From: Brachybacterium sp. UMB0905
GTDB lineage: Bacteria; Actinomycetota; Actinomycetes; Actinomycetales; Dermabacteraceae
NCBI RefSeq assembly: GCF_002871795.1
Contig: NZ_PNHL01000001.1
Coordinates: 260,755 to 315,667, forward strand
Direction: 5' to 3'
DNA length: 54,913 bases
Shown piece by piece: positions 17,183 through 25,810 of this stretch. The translations under genes were made by a program, and so were the position numbers. The notes beneath the pieces were generated by a model, which was not told the DNA's origin, did no database searches, and saw only the letters and a list, made by a program, of their open reading frames with translations. Each line of letters starts with the position of its first letter. Positions within the stretch are counted from its first letter, which is position 1.

Positions 17183-18174
17183 GTCTGCGGGGTGCTCACG
17201 AGGACCTGCCGCAGCACATCGCCCGCATCGGCCCCGCGGGAGAGGGCCTGCGGCGTCAGGTGCAGACGGTGGCCCCACACCGGCATGATGACCTCCGCGA
17301 CATCCTCCCCGGTGACGAAGGTGCGCCCGGCGAGCGCAGCATGGGCCTTCGCGGCGCGCACCAGGTGCACGGCCGCGCGCGGAGAGGCGCCGAGCGCCAC
17401 CTGCGGATGCTGCCGGGTGGCGGCGGCCAGGCGCACCACATGATCCAGCAGCACCGGGGAGGTGTAGACGTGGCGCACAGCGTGCACCTGCTCGGCCACC
17501 CGCTGCGGAGTGGTGCGCGGGGTGATCGCATCCAGCAGGTCCCGGTCCCCGGTGGGCACCGGCGCGGTCTGGGCGGCGAGCATCCGCGCTTCGGAGGGGG
17601 CCGACGGGTATCCCATCGAGGTCTGGGCGAGGAAGCGGTCGCGCTGTGCCTCCGGCAAGCGGTAGGTGCCCTCCATCTCCACAGGGTTGGCGGTGGCGAC
17701 CACCATGAACGGCTCGTCCAGCGCGTAGGTGGTGCCGTCGACGCTGACCTGCCGCTCCTCCATGGCCTCGAGCAGCGCAGACTGGGTCTTCGGGGAAGCG
17801 CGGTTGATCTCATCAGCCAGCAGGATCTGGGTGAACACCGCACCGGGTCGGAACTCGAACTCTCCGGTGGCCTGGTTGAACACGCTCGCGCCGGTGACAT
17901 CCCCGGGCAGCAGGTCCGGCGTGAACTGGATGCGGTGGCGCTTCGCGCCGAGCGCTGCGGCGAGGGACTTGGCGAGCATGGTCTTGCCCACCCCGGGGAT
18001 GTCCTCGATGAGCAGGTGGCCCCCGGCGAGCAGCACCAGCACCGCGGTGCGGGCGGTCGCCTCCTTGCCCTCGACCACCGTGGTGATCTGGGCGATGACG
18101 TCATGAGCCGCCTCCGCGATGGCCGTGGCCTGCGGCTCACTCAGCATCGGCACCTCTGCCGCCCGGTCGAGCAT
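17179..18174 (-). CDS. MoxR family AAA+ ATPase
   Basis: 331-residue AAA+ ATPase heading the operon. The ATG at 18174 follows AGGAGG by 7 bases; the frame runs further upstream but into the promoter region. Walker A is IPGVGKTMLAKS (about 51-62), Walker B with its following loop is LLADEINRASPKTQ (about 113-126), and sensor 1 is VVATANPVEMEG. The C-terminal lid resembles other MoxR proteins (SPRAAVHLVRAAKAHA). MoxR ATPases work as chaperone-like activators of partner proteins encoded beside them, here the DUF58 and transglutaminase proteins. Coupled to the next gene by a GTGA overlap. Confidence 0.93.
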   Translation of the reverse strand: MLDRAAEVPMLSEPQATAIAEAAHDVIAQITTVVEGKEATARTAVLVLLAGGHLLIEDIPGVGKTMLAKSLAAALGAKRHRIQFTPDLLPGDVTGASVFNQATGEFEFRPGAVFTQILLADEINRASPKTQSALLEAMEERQVSVDGTTYALDEPFMVVATANPVEMEGTYRLPEAQRDRFLAQTSMGYPSAPSEARMLAAQTAPVPTGDRDLLDAITPRTTPQRVAEQVHAVRHVYTSPVLLDHVVRLAAATRQHPQVALGASPRAAVHLVRAAKAHAALAGRTFVTGEDVAEVIMPVWGHRLHLTPQALSRGADAGDVLRQVLVSTPQT

Positions 18175-18265
18175 TCCCGCGCCTCCTGCCCCGCTGTGAC
18201 GTCGATGTTCACGAAGAATTCGTCTTCCATCCGGGCTGGGGCTCCACCTGCGCCTTCCCGGTCCG

Positions 18266-18271
18266 TACAGT
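18266..18271 (+). promoter_or_regulatory. Candidate -10 of the LAQTG surface protein gene
   Basis: TACAGT fits the TANNNT consensus and would start a transcript with a leader of about 50 bases carrying AGGAGAGGA before the ATG at 18327. No clear -35. Confidence 0.4.
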
Positions 18272-18326
18272 ATGACGGGTGGTTCCCGCCCGCCGGGCGG
18301 TTCGTCGACACAGGAGAGGACCAGAG

Positions 18327-19349
18327 ATGAGCGCGCGAGGTCGCACTGCACCGATGCGACGGGGGGCTGCTGCCATGCTGGTAGCCGCGTGCATCGCGAT
18401 GCCGACCTCGGCGAGCGCTCTGGCGACCTTCCCCGCCGAGCCGCAGCAGGAGCTGGGCGACTGTCAGGGCCAGCCGACCTCGGTGAGTGTTTCGCCCGAC
18501 AGAGTGAGCGTCGGTGAGACCGTGACGATCACCGGCACGTGCTTCCCCACCCGTGCCTCAAGCGACCTGAACGTCAACACCCCGAGCGGTCCGAAGCCCC
18601 TTCCGGTGACCACGGACGGTTCCGGGTCCTTCACCAAGACGTTTACGACGGAGGAGGCGGGCTCGCACACCGTCACCGTGGTGATCAACGGCGAGGACGC
18701 CAACGGCAGCTTCGAGGTGCTCGCGCCGGAGGATCCGGGCGAGGACGAGCCCGGCGAGGACGAGCCCGGCGACGACAACCCCGGCGACGACAACCCCGGC
18801 GACGACAACCCCGGCGACGACAACCCCGGCGACGACGAGTCCGGCGAAGACGAGTCCGGCGACGAAGAGCCCGGTGAAGAAGCTCCGGGCGATTCCGCTC
18901 CCGAGACCGGGGGCAGCGATGAGAAGCAGGGCTCCGATGGCCGCGGGGGCAGCGATGACCGCGAGGGCTCCGACGATCGCGGGAACAGCGATGACCGCGG
19001 GAACCGCGATGGCGATGTGCAGGCCGGTGGACAGCAGCCGGCCGCGCAGCCTCCTGCACCGGCGTCTCCCGGATCGGCGACCAATGACTTCCCAGCCGCC
19101 GGGCCCACCGTCACCGAGCAGCAGCGGCTGAGCGCCGTAGAGATCCTGCGGGCGTTCCTGTCCTTCGGCGGGAAGAGCACCGGCGCGGACAGCACCGGCT
19201 CCAGCGAGGGCTCCGATGCGGAGGCGTCCGATGGCGGCGGTGAGCTCGCCCAGACCGGCATCGAGGCCAGCGCGTTCGTGGGCCTGAGTGCCCTCGCCCT
19301 GCTCGGCGGGGCCGGGATGCTCTGGTACGCGCGGCGTCGCCGCAGCTGA
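18327..19349 (+). CDS. LAQTG cell-wall-anchored protein with acidic PGDDN repeats
   Basis: 340-residue surface protein. The ATG at 18327 has AGGAGAGGA upstream. A signal peptide (about 1-31, ending SASA) precedes a small Ig-like domain (about 40-135, VSVGETVTITGTCFP). Then come a highly acidic Pro/Gly/Asp repeat tract (about 136-200), a Ser-Asp-Arg-Gly repeat tract, and a C-terminal sorting signal: LAQTG, a hydrophobic helix and RRRRS. LAXTG motifs are the usual substrates of actinobacterial class E sortases. The repeats probably act as a stalk crossing the wall. The ligand of the Ig-like domain is unknown. It diverges from the MoxR operon and abuts a convergent TetR gene with no spacer (stops at 19349/19350). 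Confidence 0.88.
   Translation: MSARGRTAPMRRGAAAMLVAACIAMPTSASALATFPAEPQQELGDCQGQPTSVSVSPDRVSVGETVTITGTCFPTRASSDLNVNTPSGPKPLPVTTDGSGSFTKTFTTEEAGSHTVTVVINGEDANGSFEVLAPEDPGEDEPGEDEPGDDNPGDDNPGDDNPGDDNPGDDESGEDESGDEEPGEEAPGDSAPETGGSDEKQGSDGRGGSDDREGSDDRGNSDDRGNRDGDVQAGGQQPAAQPPAPASPGSATNDFPAAGPTVTEQQRLSAVEILRAFLSFGGKSTGADSTGSSEGSDAEASDGGGELAQTGIEASAFVGLSALALLGGAGMLWYARRRRS
18765..18839. repeat. 15-base tandem repeat coding for PGDDN
   Basis: Four perfect copies of CCCGGCGACGACAAC (18765, 18780, 18795, 18810) and a fifth ending GAG instead of AAC; more diverged units lie on both sides. Copy number change would keep the frame and alter stalk length. Confidence 0.9.
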
Positions 19350-20015
19350 TCAGCCCTGCCCTGGCGCTGACTGCTCTGTGCCTGGGGCCAGCAGCACCGC
19401 GAAATCCTTGAGGGTGCGCTGCAGTGCCACGGAGGGATCCAGCAGCCACTGGATCTGCAGCCCGTCTGATGCCGCCACGATCAGCGCGGCCATCCGTGCG
19501 GGATCCACATCGGCTCGCACCAGTCCTGCTGCCTGATCCTCGCGCAGTCGACGCGCGAGGTTCCCGCGCACCCGCCCGAACCGGGCGGTGAAGTACTCGT
19601 TCGCCGGGCCCTGCTCCGCCTCTAGGGCGGCGGCCAGCAGCGTCGAGTACAGCTGGACCAGGCCCGGGACGTGCACATTGCGCACCGCCGCATTGGCCAT
19701 CACCTCGGCGGCGCGCTCGCGGCCTCCATCGGCCCGCTCCTGCCCCTCCCGCTGCTCATGGTGCTGGTATACCGCCACCAGCAGCTCCTCGCGGGAGGCG
19801 AAGTAGTGCAGCAGGGCGCCGTGGGAGACGCCGATCGCCTCGGCGATGCGCCGCAGTGACGTGCCCTCAGGGCCGCGGGCGCGGAACACCTCGATCGCGC
19901 GATCCAGGATCTCCTGACGCCGGGCGATGCCCTTGCGATAGGAGCCGGCGCGGCCGATCGCACCGCGGCCCCGCGTGGGCTCCGCGGTGTCGGCGTCCTT
20001 CCCCTCAGTGCTCAT
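19350..20015 (-). CDS. TetR/AcrR family transcriptional regulator
   Basis: 221-residue repressor with an N-terminal helix-turn-helix (about 30-75, TSLRRIAEAIGVSHGALLHYFASREELL) and an all-helical ligand-binding C-terminus. The ATG at 20015 is chosen because the frame upstream runs through the promoter region. It diverges from the isomerase/oxidoreductase pair with a near-perfect 20-base palindrome between them, the usual layout for local repression and autoregulation. The inducer is unknown; a sugar or sugar derivative handled by the neighbouring enzymes is a guess. Confidence 0.9.
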   Translation of the reverse strand: MSTEGKDADTAEPTRGRGAIGRAGSYRKGIARRQEILDRAIEVFRARGPEGTSLRRIAEAIGVSHGALLHYFASREELLVAVYQHHEQREGQERADGGRERAAEVMANAAVRNVHVPGLVQLYSTLLAAALEAEQGPANEYFTARFGRVRGNLARRLREDQAAGLVRADVDPARMAALIVAASDGLQIQWLLDPSVALQRTLKDFAVLLAPGTEQSAPGQG

Positions 20016-20034
20016 GGACCCGAGCCTGCCATAA

Positions 20035-20054
20035 AAACCTCCACGCGGTGGTTT
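20035..20054. promoter_or_regulatory. Putative TetR operator
   Basis: AAACCTCCACGCGGTGGTTT is a 20-base palindrome with 8 of 10 pairs matched, in the 89-base gap between the divergent tetR and isomerase genes. It lies where the -35 of the rightward promoter and the start of the leftward one should be. Size and location suit a TetR dimer site. Confidence 0.6.
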
Positions 20055-20060
20055 CACTGT

Positions 20061-20066
20061 TAGGCT
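20061..20066 (+). promoter_or_regulatory. Candidate -10 of the isomerase-oxidoreductase operon
   Basis: TAGGCT (TANNNT) lies 7 bases after the palindrome; a 17-base spacer puts the -35 position inside the palindrome, so repressor binding would block the polymerase. Confidence 0.4.
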
Positions 20067-20104
20067 CGACGCACCCTGACGCGATAGGACGAAAGCAGGT
20101 CACC

Positions 20105-20950
20105 GTGACACCACCCCAGGACCCCACCGAGCTGCCCCTCGCCTCCGTCCAGCTGTACACCCTGGCTGAGGAGTTCACCGCCGATATGCACGGCTCCCTC
20201 GAGCGCCTCGCGCAGATCGGGCTGCAGCATGTCGAGGCCTTCGACTTCGTGGGCCGGCCGCGGCAGATCCGCGAGGCGCTGGATGCCACCGGCCTCACCT
20301 CCCCCACCGGGCATGCGCCTCTGCTGTCCGATGAGCTGTGGACCCCGGATGGCTCCATCCCCACCCCGAGCAATGAGGTGGTCTTCGAGGCTGCCGCCGA
20401 GATCGGGATGCAGGTCGTGATCGACCCGATGGTCCCCACTGAGCGCTGGCTCACCGAGGACGGGGTGAAGGACACCGCCGAGCGGCTGAACACCGCCGCC
20501 CAGAAGGCCGCCGAGTACGGGCTGGCCGTCGGCTACCACAACCACGCCCAGGAGTTCCTCGCCGACTTCGACGGGAAGACCGCCTACCAGCGCTTCCTCG
20601 AGCTCACCGACGATGCGGTGCAGATCGAGCTGGACCTGTTCTGGGCGCTTGTGGGCGGACAGGACGTCGTCGGCCTCGTGCGCGAGATCGGCCCGCGGCT
20701 GACCGCCATCCACGTCAAGGACGGCGTGGCCCCGGCGTCGAACCCCTTCGCTCCCGGCGCCCCCGCCTTCACCTCCGACAGCCTGGATCAGCGCCACGCC
20801 GGTGAGGGGGACGTCCCCACCGTCGAGGCGATGCAGGCTGCGACCCAGGTGCAGTACGCCGTGATCGAGTACGACCACGCCCCCGGTGACGTCTTCACCG
20901 ACATCGCCGACAGCCACCGCTTCCTCCTCGAGAAGGGACTTGCCCGATGA
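20105..20950 (+). CDS. Sugar phosphate isomerase/epimerase (AP endonuclease family 2 fold)
   Basis: 281-residue TIM-barrel protein of the xylose-isomerase-like family. The GTG at 20105 follows AGCAGGTCACC and gives the family's usual N-terminus (LASVQLYTLAEEF); the frame upstream belongs to the opposite tetR region. Metal ligands are visible as AVGYHNHAQEF, QIELDLFWAL, AIHVKDG and YAVIEYDHA. Family members isomerise or dehydrate sugars and inositol derivatives; the substrate here is unknown. The stop overlaps the start of the Gfo/Idh/MocA oxidoreductase (ATGA), so the two enzymes are translationally coupled and probably act in one short catabolic route controlled by the divergent TetR. Confidence 0.9.
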   Translation: MTPPQDPTELPLASVQLYTLAEEFTADMHGSLERLAQIGLQHVEAFDFVGRPRQIREALDATGLTSPTGHAPLLSDELWTPDGSIPTPSNEVVFEAAAEIGMQVVIDPMVPTERWLTEDGVKDTAERLNTAAQKAAEYGLAVGYHNHAQEFLADFDGKTAYQRFLELTDDAVQIELDLFWALVGGQDVVGLVREIGPRLTAIHVKDGVAPASNPFAPGAPAFTSDSLDQRHAGEGDVPTVEAMQAATQVQYAVIEYDHAPGDVFTDIADSHRFLLEKGLAR

Positions 20951-22080
20951 CCACCCTCGAAAGCCCCGTCGGCATCGGCGTCATCGGCGCCGGGTTCATC
21001 TCCGACCAGTACCTGCGCACCCTCGCGACCTTCCCCGATGTGCGCGTGCTCGCGATCGGCGACCTACTGCCCGAGCGCGCCGCCACCCAGGCGCAGACAT
21101 ACGACATTCCCGTCCACGGCACCGCGCAGACCGTGCTCGAACACCCCGAGGTGCAGGTGGTCGTGAACCTCACGATCCCCGCCGTGCACGCGGAGGTCTC
21201 CGCTGCCGCGATCGCCGCGGGCAAGCACGTGTGGACCGAGAAGCCACTGGGCCTGGACCGAGAGTCCACCGCCCAGCTGCTGCGTGATGCCGAAGCGGCG
21301 GGGCTGCGCGTGGGCTGCGCCCCGGACACGGTGCTCGGCGCGGGAGTGCAGACCGCGCGGCGGGCGATCGTCGACGGGCTGATCGGCCGTCCGCTGTTCG
21401 CCCAGACCTCCATGCAGTGGCAGGGCCCCGAGGTGTTCCACCCCGATCCAGCCTTCCTGTTCGCCAAGGGCGCGGGCCCGCTGCTGGACATCGGCCCCTA
21501 CTACTTCACGGCCCTGGTGAACCTGCTGGGATCCATCACCGAGGTGGCGGCGATGGGGCTGAAGGCCAGCGAGGAGCGGGAGATCCTGGTCGGCGAGAAG
21601 GCCGGGCAGCGCTTCCCGGTGATCCCGCCGTCGACGATCTCGGTGCTCACGCGCTTCGCGGGCGGGCAGACCGGCACCTCGCTGGTCAGCTTCGACTCGC
21701 CGCTCGCGCGGCAAGGGGTCGTGGAGATCCACGGCACCGAAGGCTCGCTCGTGGTGCCGGATCCGAACATGTTCGAGGGCCGGGTGGCGTATGTGCGGCC
21801 CTTCGAGCCCTCCGGGGAGACGCCCGGGGAGCAGGAGTGGATCGAGGTGCCGCCCGCGGGGCCGACGACCGGCCGGGGCCTGGGGCTGCTGGACATGGTC
21901 CGCGCGATCGCCCAGGACCGCCCGCATGTGGCCAGCGGCGCAGTGGGCTACCACGTGCTGGATGTGATGCTCAGCGCCGAGGAATCCGCCGAGCGCGGCG
22001 AGTTCGTGCGCGTGGACTCCGCGGCTCCTGAGATCCCGGTGGTCCCCGCGGACTTCGACCCGACCGCGCAGACCCTGTGA
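20947..22080 (+). CDS. Gfo/Idh/MocA family NAD(P)-dependent sugar oxidoreductase
   Basis: 377-residue dehydrogenase. The N-terminal Rossmann fold begins VGIGVIGAGFISDQYLRTL (about 8-26). The EKP motif (WTEKPLGLD, about 98-106) carries the conserved Lys of the family. The C-terminal alpha/beta domain includes GAGPLLDIGPYYFTALVNLLG, with the Asp and a following Tyr in place of the common D-x-x-x-H. Starts inside the stop of the isomerase gene. Likely oxidises or reduces a keto/hydroxyl group of a sugar or cyclitol that its partner isomerises; the substrate cannot be read from sequence. Confidence 0.92.
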   Translation: MTTLESPVGIGVIGAGFISDQYLRTLATFPDVRVLAIGDLLPERAATQAQTYDIPVHGTAQTVLEHPEVQVVVNLTIPAVHAEVSAAAIAAGKHVWTEKPLGLDRESTAQLLRDAEAAGLRVGCAPDTVLGAGVQTARRAIVDGLIGRPLFAQTSMQWQGPEVFHPDPAFLFAKGAGPLLDIGPYYFTALVNLLGSITEVAAMGLKASEEREILVGEKAGQRFPVIPPSTISVLTRFAGGQTGTSLVSFDSPLARQGVVEIHGTEGSLVVPDPNMFEGRVAYVRPFEPSGETPGEQEWIEVPPAGPTTGRGLGLLDMVRAIAQDRPHVASGAVGYHVLDVMLSAEESAERGEFVRVDSAAPEIPVVPADFDPTAQTL

Positions 22081-22091
22081 GCTGAGCGGCA

Positions 22092-22135
22092 GTGACCTGG
22101 GACTGCGCGGTTCAGTCCGCCCAGTTCCAGGTCAC
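22092..22135. terminator. Bidirectional terminator between convergent genes
   Basis: A 14-bp stem (GTGACCTGGGACTG / CAGTTCCAGGTCAC, one G-T mismatch) with a nested GCGG/CCGC loop. The left arm is intergenic; the right arm is the last codons of the leftward HTH gene. It can fold in transcripts from both sides. Confidence 0.7.
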
Positions 22136-23044
22136 GCCCACAAGCCCGGGGCCGAAACCGGTCACGGCGCACTGGACGCGGCCGCGCTGATCCAGAACGG
22201 CGGGGCGGCAGGTCACCTCCCCGGGCTCGGGATGGATGACGGTGCGCAGATCGCGCAGGGGCCGGGAGCCCCGGAACTCGACCTCGACCATGAGGCTCAG
22301 GATGCGCCGGGACACGGAGTATTTTATGTCGGTGACCTCATCCATCTGCACCGGCAGCGCCACCCGGTAGGACACGACCGCCACCTGCCCCTGCTGGAGG
22401 GGGCCGTCCACCTCGATCCGGGCCCCCACCACGGTGCCGTCCCGCTTGCTCACCCGACGGGCCACACGGCAGCCGCCGAGCGCGCCGATCTGCGGGCCGT
22501 CGGGACCTCCCGCGGTCTCCAGCAGATGCACGTTCGGCAGGGCGCAGATGCCATCGGCCGTGGCCTTCACCTGCGTCAGGAAGGTCATCTCGAGGGTGGA
22601 GGCGTCGGTGTCCACCAGGGCGTGCTCCACGATGGTCTGCTCCATCGGGAAGTCCTCCGGAGTTCTGAACCCGAGCTCGACCAGGGCCTCGCGCACAGCG
22701 CTCGTCCCCGGGGGCATGAGCATGGCCAGGTCCCCGCGCTCCGGCGGACGACCCCGTCGGCGCCGCGGCGCCACCAGGCTCGACAACGTCCCCGGCTCGA
22801 TCTTCACGACCTCCTCAAGAGCCTCGAGGACTTCGCGCGAACGCTCCCAGTCGGGGTGCCGGGCGCCGCTCTGCCACGAGGACAGGGTGGCGGGGCTCGC
22901 CGGCAGATCACGGCGGCGCAGAGTGCGGCTGATCGCCGCGAGCGTCAGCCCGCTGCCCGCGATCGCCTCGCGCAGCACCTGCGCGAAACGCTCCGGATCC
23001 CCGACGCCGGCTCCTGCCTCACCCGGCGTCTGCTCCTCATACAT
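22112..23044 (-). CDS. Helix-turn-helix domain protein of unknown function
   Basis: 310 residues from the ATG at 23044 (GGAGGAGCTGAGGTC upstream). An XRE-like HTH fills about 15-75 (LTLAAISRTLRRRDLPASPATLSSWQSGARHPDWE). A basic linker (APRRRRGRPPERG) joins a large C-terminal domain (about 110-310) that I do not recognise; it is rich in beta strand and ends TWNWAD. Sigma-factor-like or toxin features are absent. A candidate -10 (TACGCT) lies at 23070-23075 on this strand. It may be a DNA-binding regulator with a ligand or protein-sensing C-terminus. It lies between convergent and unrelated metabolic genes, so context gives no target. Confidence 0.75.
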   Translation of the reverse strand: MYEEQTPGEAGAGVGDPERFAQVLREAIAGSGLTLAAISRTLRRRDLPASPATLSSWQSGARHPDWERSREVLEALEEVVKIEPGTLSSLVAPRRRRGRPPERGDLAMLMPPGTSAVREALVELGFRTPEDFPMEQTIVEHALVDTDASTLEMTFLTQVKATADGICALPNVHLLETAGGPDGPQIGALGGCRVARRVSKRDGTVVGARIEVDGPLQQGQVAVVSYRVALPVQMDEVTDIKYSVSRRILSLMVEVEFRGSRPLRDLRTVIHPEPGEVTCRPAVLDQRGRVQCAVTGFGPGLVGVTWNWAD

Positions 23045-23180
23045 GACCTCAGCTCCTCCCGGTCCCCGCAGCGTAGTGCCGGAGCCTGAAGTTCGCGCAT
23101 TCACCCCTTCGGCTGAGATCGTGAACACCGGTTCCTAGCATCGAGACCCCGAGGGCGCCTTCTAAGGTTCCGCAGGTCCC

Positions 23181-24536
23181 TCAGCAGTCGGCCACGAGGC
23201 GCAGCAGCACGCGGGCCCCGAAGCGGATCGCCTCCACCGGCACACGCTCATCGACGCCGTGGAACAGCGGGGCGAAATCGAGGTCCGCGGGCAGCTGGAG
23301 GGGCGCGAACCCGTACCCGGCGATCCCCAGCCGGGAGAGCTGCTTGTTGTCGGTCCCGGCGCTCAGGCAGTACGGCAGCAGATGGGCCCCGGGGTCCTCG
23401 GCGAGGATGGCGCGGTGCATGGCGTGGACGAATGGGGTGTCATCGGGCGCATCGAGCGCCACCCCGAGCGTCTCCACGATGACCTCCACGTGCTCGCCGC
23501 TGAGCTCGTCGATCAGCGCCAGCAGCGCATCCTCGTGGCCGGGCAGGAACCGACAGTCCACCTGCGCCTCGGCGGTCTGGGGGATGACATTGCCCTTGTA
23601 GCCGGCATGGAAGGTGGTGACGTTCGCGCTGTCGGCCAGGGTGCCGGCCACGAACTGGCGGGCCCCGCCCAGCAGCGGCAGGAACGCCTCCGGGTCCGCC
23701 TCATCCCAGTCCTGCCCGGTGATGTCGGCGACCCGATCGAACAGGGTGCGCACGCTCGCCACGTACTCGCGGGGGAACTCGTGGGCGTCGATCGCGGCGA
23801 TCGCGCGGGCCAGGCGCACGATCGCATTCTCGTCATTGGGGACCGAGCCGTGGCCGGCACGGCCGGACGCCCGCAGACGCAGCCAGGCCATGCCCTTCTC
23901 TGCGGTCTGCAGCAGGTAGGCGCGCTCCGCAGTGCCCGATGGGGTGGGCAGGGTGATCGAGTAGCCGCCCACCTCACTGATCGCCTCGGTGCAGCCGTCG
24001 AACACCTCGGGGTGGTGCTCGACCATCCAGCGGGAGCCGTAGGTGCCGCCCGCCTCCTCATCAGCAAACATGACGATCACGAGGTCCCGCGGGGGTTTCT
24101 GGCCGGTGCGGGCCAGGTGCCGCACCACCGCGAGGATCATGCCGTCCATGTCCTTCATGTCCACGGCACCGCGGCCATAGAGCACCCCGTCGATGATCTC
24201 CGCGGCGAAGGGGTCCACCGACCAGTCCCCGGCGTGCGCGGGCACCACATCCAGATGCCCGTGGATCACCAGTCCGCCGCGCTCGCGGTCCTGGCCCGGG
24301 AGGCGCAGCACGACGCTCGCCCGGCCCGGCTCGGACTCCAGCAGCTCCGGCTCGAGCCCCACCTCCTGCAGCAGCTGCATGACGTAGTCCGCGGCCTCCC
24401 GTTCCCCCGGGCCCCAGGTCTGCGGGTCGTGGCCGCCGTAGTTCGTGGTGTCGATGCGGATCAGCTCGCGGGTGATCCGCACCGCCTCGTCCTGCAGGAG
24501 AGTCAGCTGCTCAGCGGTCGGCTCGGCGAGGGTCAT
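23181..24536 (-). CDS. M20/M25/M40 family zinc metallohydrolase
   Basis: 451-residue M20 hydrolase (dipeptidase/carboxypeptidase/deacylase family). Zinc ligands are seen in IHGHLDVVPAH (about 92-102) and GRGAVDMKDMDG (bridging Asp), the catalytic Glu pair in FADEEAGG, and the C-terminal ligand in LFHGVDERVP. The dimerisation domain contains RASGRAGHGSVP. Last gene of a four-gene operon; its ATG overlaps the kinase stop (ATGA). Substrate not predictable; the company of sugar-activating enzymes is unusual and suggests an N-acyl or peptide group removed from a sugar conjugate, which is speculation. Confidence 0.9.
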   Translation of the reverse strand: MTLAEPTAEQLTLLQDEAVRITRELIRIDTTNYGGHDPQTWGPGEREAADYVMQLLQEVGLEPELLESEPGRASVVLRLPGQDRERGGLVIHGHLDVVPAHAGDWSVDPFAAEIIDGVLYGRGAVDMKDMDGMILAVVRHLARTGQKPPRDLVIVMFADEEAGGTYGSRWMVEHHPEVFDGCTEAISEVGGYSITLPTPSGTAERAYLLQTAEKGMAWLRLRASGRAGHGSVPNDENAIVRLARAIAAIDAHEFPREYVASVRTLFDRVADITGQDWDEADPEAFLPLLGGARQFVAGTLADSANVTTFHAGYKGNVIPQTAEAQVDCRFLPGHEDALLALIDELSGEHVEVIVETLGVALDAPDDTPFVHAMHRAILAEDPGAHLLPYCLSAGTDNKQLSRLGIAGYGFAPLQLPADLDFAPLFHGVDERVPVEAIRFGARVLLRLVADC

Positions 24537-25810
24537 CGACCCAGGCTATCCGCCGCCCCGTCCACTCGCGTCCCGGCCACGCCCGGGCGGGTGATGAGCA
24601 CATCGGCGCCCTCGGGGGCATCGCCGCCCGCGCGGTAGCGCTCAAGCCATTCCGCGGCGAAGGCCGGGGCGTCCGCGGTGGGCACGAGCGCCCACACGCT
24701 GCCGCCGAAGCCCGCCCCGAAGGAGCTTGCGGACGCCGCACCCAACTCCCGGGCGAGGTCCACGAGCTGGATGGTCTGGGGCACCTGATTGCCCAGGTGC
24801 GTCGCGGCGAGCTGCTGGGAGACCTCCACCTGCTGGGCGAACGCCTCGATGTCCCCAGCGCGAAGAGCCTGGTGGGCACGCGGCACGATCTCCCCGGATT
24901 CGCGCAGGAACTGCTCCAGGCGGTCCCTTTCGGCGCCGACGGGCAGGATCTCCCGCAGCGGGTCCAGTCGCGGATCCTCCGCCGCGAGCGGCTCCTCAAG
25001 GTCCTCCCCCACCAGGGAGCGGACCGCGGCCTGCACGGAGGCGTCCCGTCGGCCGGTGCGGCGGTTCCACTCCTGGACCACCTGGGTCAGCAGGGCGGGG
25101 CCGCGGTTGTAGGCCTCACGCGCGGCGCCGGTCTTCTCGGCGAGCACCCCGCTGACGGCCACCACGAAGGACCAGTCCTTGGCGAGCGGCACGGTGTCGA
25201 TCACGCGCATCGGGTCGAACTCGGCGTAGGAGATCATGCCGTCGCGCCCGGTGAGCATGCCGGTGTGGTCCAGGGAACCACCGGAGGTGCCCACTCCCGG
25301 TCGGCCCGCGAAGGTGCCGAAGGTCTTGCCGTTCTCGATCGAGGCCGCATAGCCGGCGAGCGCCACCCGGTCGGTGATCTGCGCCGTCCAGGCTGGGGAG
25401 TCGGTGATGCCCGCAAGGTCCGCGAGGACCATCGCCGTGGCGGTCAGCAGCGCGGAGGAGCTGGACATGCCCGAGGCGGGTGGGAGGTTGGAGGTGGCGC
25501 TCAGCTCCGCGGCCGGCAGGGGCCCGAAGTTCTTGGTCAGCCGCTCGAGCACCGTGTGGACGTAGCGGCCCCAATGCCCAGGTGGCAGGGGCGGCTCCTC
25601 GCCGCTGCGCAGGCTCACCGCATCGGGGTGCACATCGGTGCGGGCTCGCACGGTCCCGGGCTCACCGCCGGTCAGTTCGCCGCGGACGGTGATGCCGCGG
25701 TCGACGGCGCACACCAGCACGCGGCCGCCGCCGTAGTCGGTGTGCTTGCCCAGCACCTCGATGCGGCCGGGCATCCGCCAGGTCGCGGCGGTGCGGGCGG
25801 GGCCGGTCAC
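24533..25810 (-). CDS. Galactokinase-like GHMP sugar kinase
   Basis: 425-residue GHMP kinase that should phosphorylate a sugar at C1. The N-terminal galactokinase-type signature reads PGRIEVLGKHTDYGGG (14-29), with Lys where canonical galactokinases have the sugar-contacting Glu (GEHTDY). The ATP-binding GHMP loop is LPPASGMSSSSALLTA (109-124) and the third motif is FGAGFGGSVWAL. Start and stop overlap both neighbours by 4 bases (nucleotidyltransferase upstream, M20 hydrolase downstream). Next to a nucleotidyltransferase and a hexose phosphomutase it may feed an NDP-sugar route. Galactose is the default guess, but the altered signature makes another sugar possible. Confidence 0.82.
   Translation of the reverse strand: MTGPARTAATWRMPGRIEVLGKHTDYGGGRVLVCAVDRGITVRGELTGGEPGTVRARTDVHPDAVSLRSGEEPPLPPGHWGRYVHTVLERLTKNFGPLPAAELSATSNLPPASGMSSSSALLTATAMVLADLAGITDSPAWTAQITDRVALAGYAASIENGKTFGTFAGRPGVGTSGGSLDHTGMLTGRDGMISYAEFDPMRVIDTVPLAKDWSFVVAVSGVLAEKTGAAREAYNRGPALLTQVVQEWNRRTGRRDASVQAAVRSLVGEDLEEPLAAEDPRLDPLREILPVGAERDRLEQFLRESGEIVPRAHQALRAGDIEAFAQQVEVSQQLAATHLGNQVPQTIQLVDLARELGAASASSFGAGFGGSVWALVPTADAPAFAAEWLERYRAGGDAPEGADVLITRPGVAGTRVDGAADSLGR

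Noticed and set aside
23100..23135. TTCAC...GTGAA inverted repeat upstream of the HTH gene, resembling the half sites at 28069
   Set aside because: Arms are separated by about 17 bases with no symmetric centre; likely chance.
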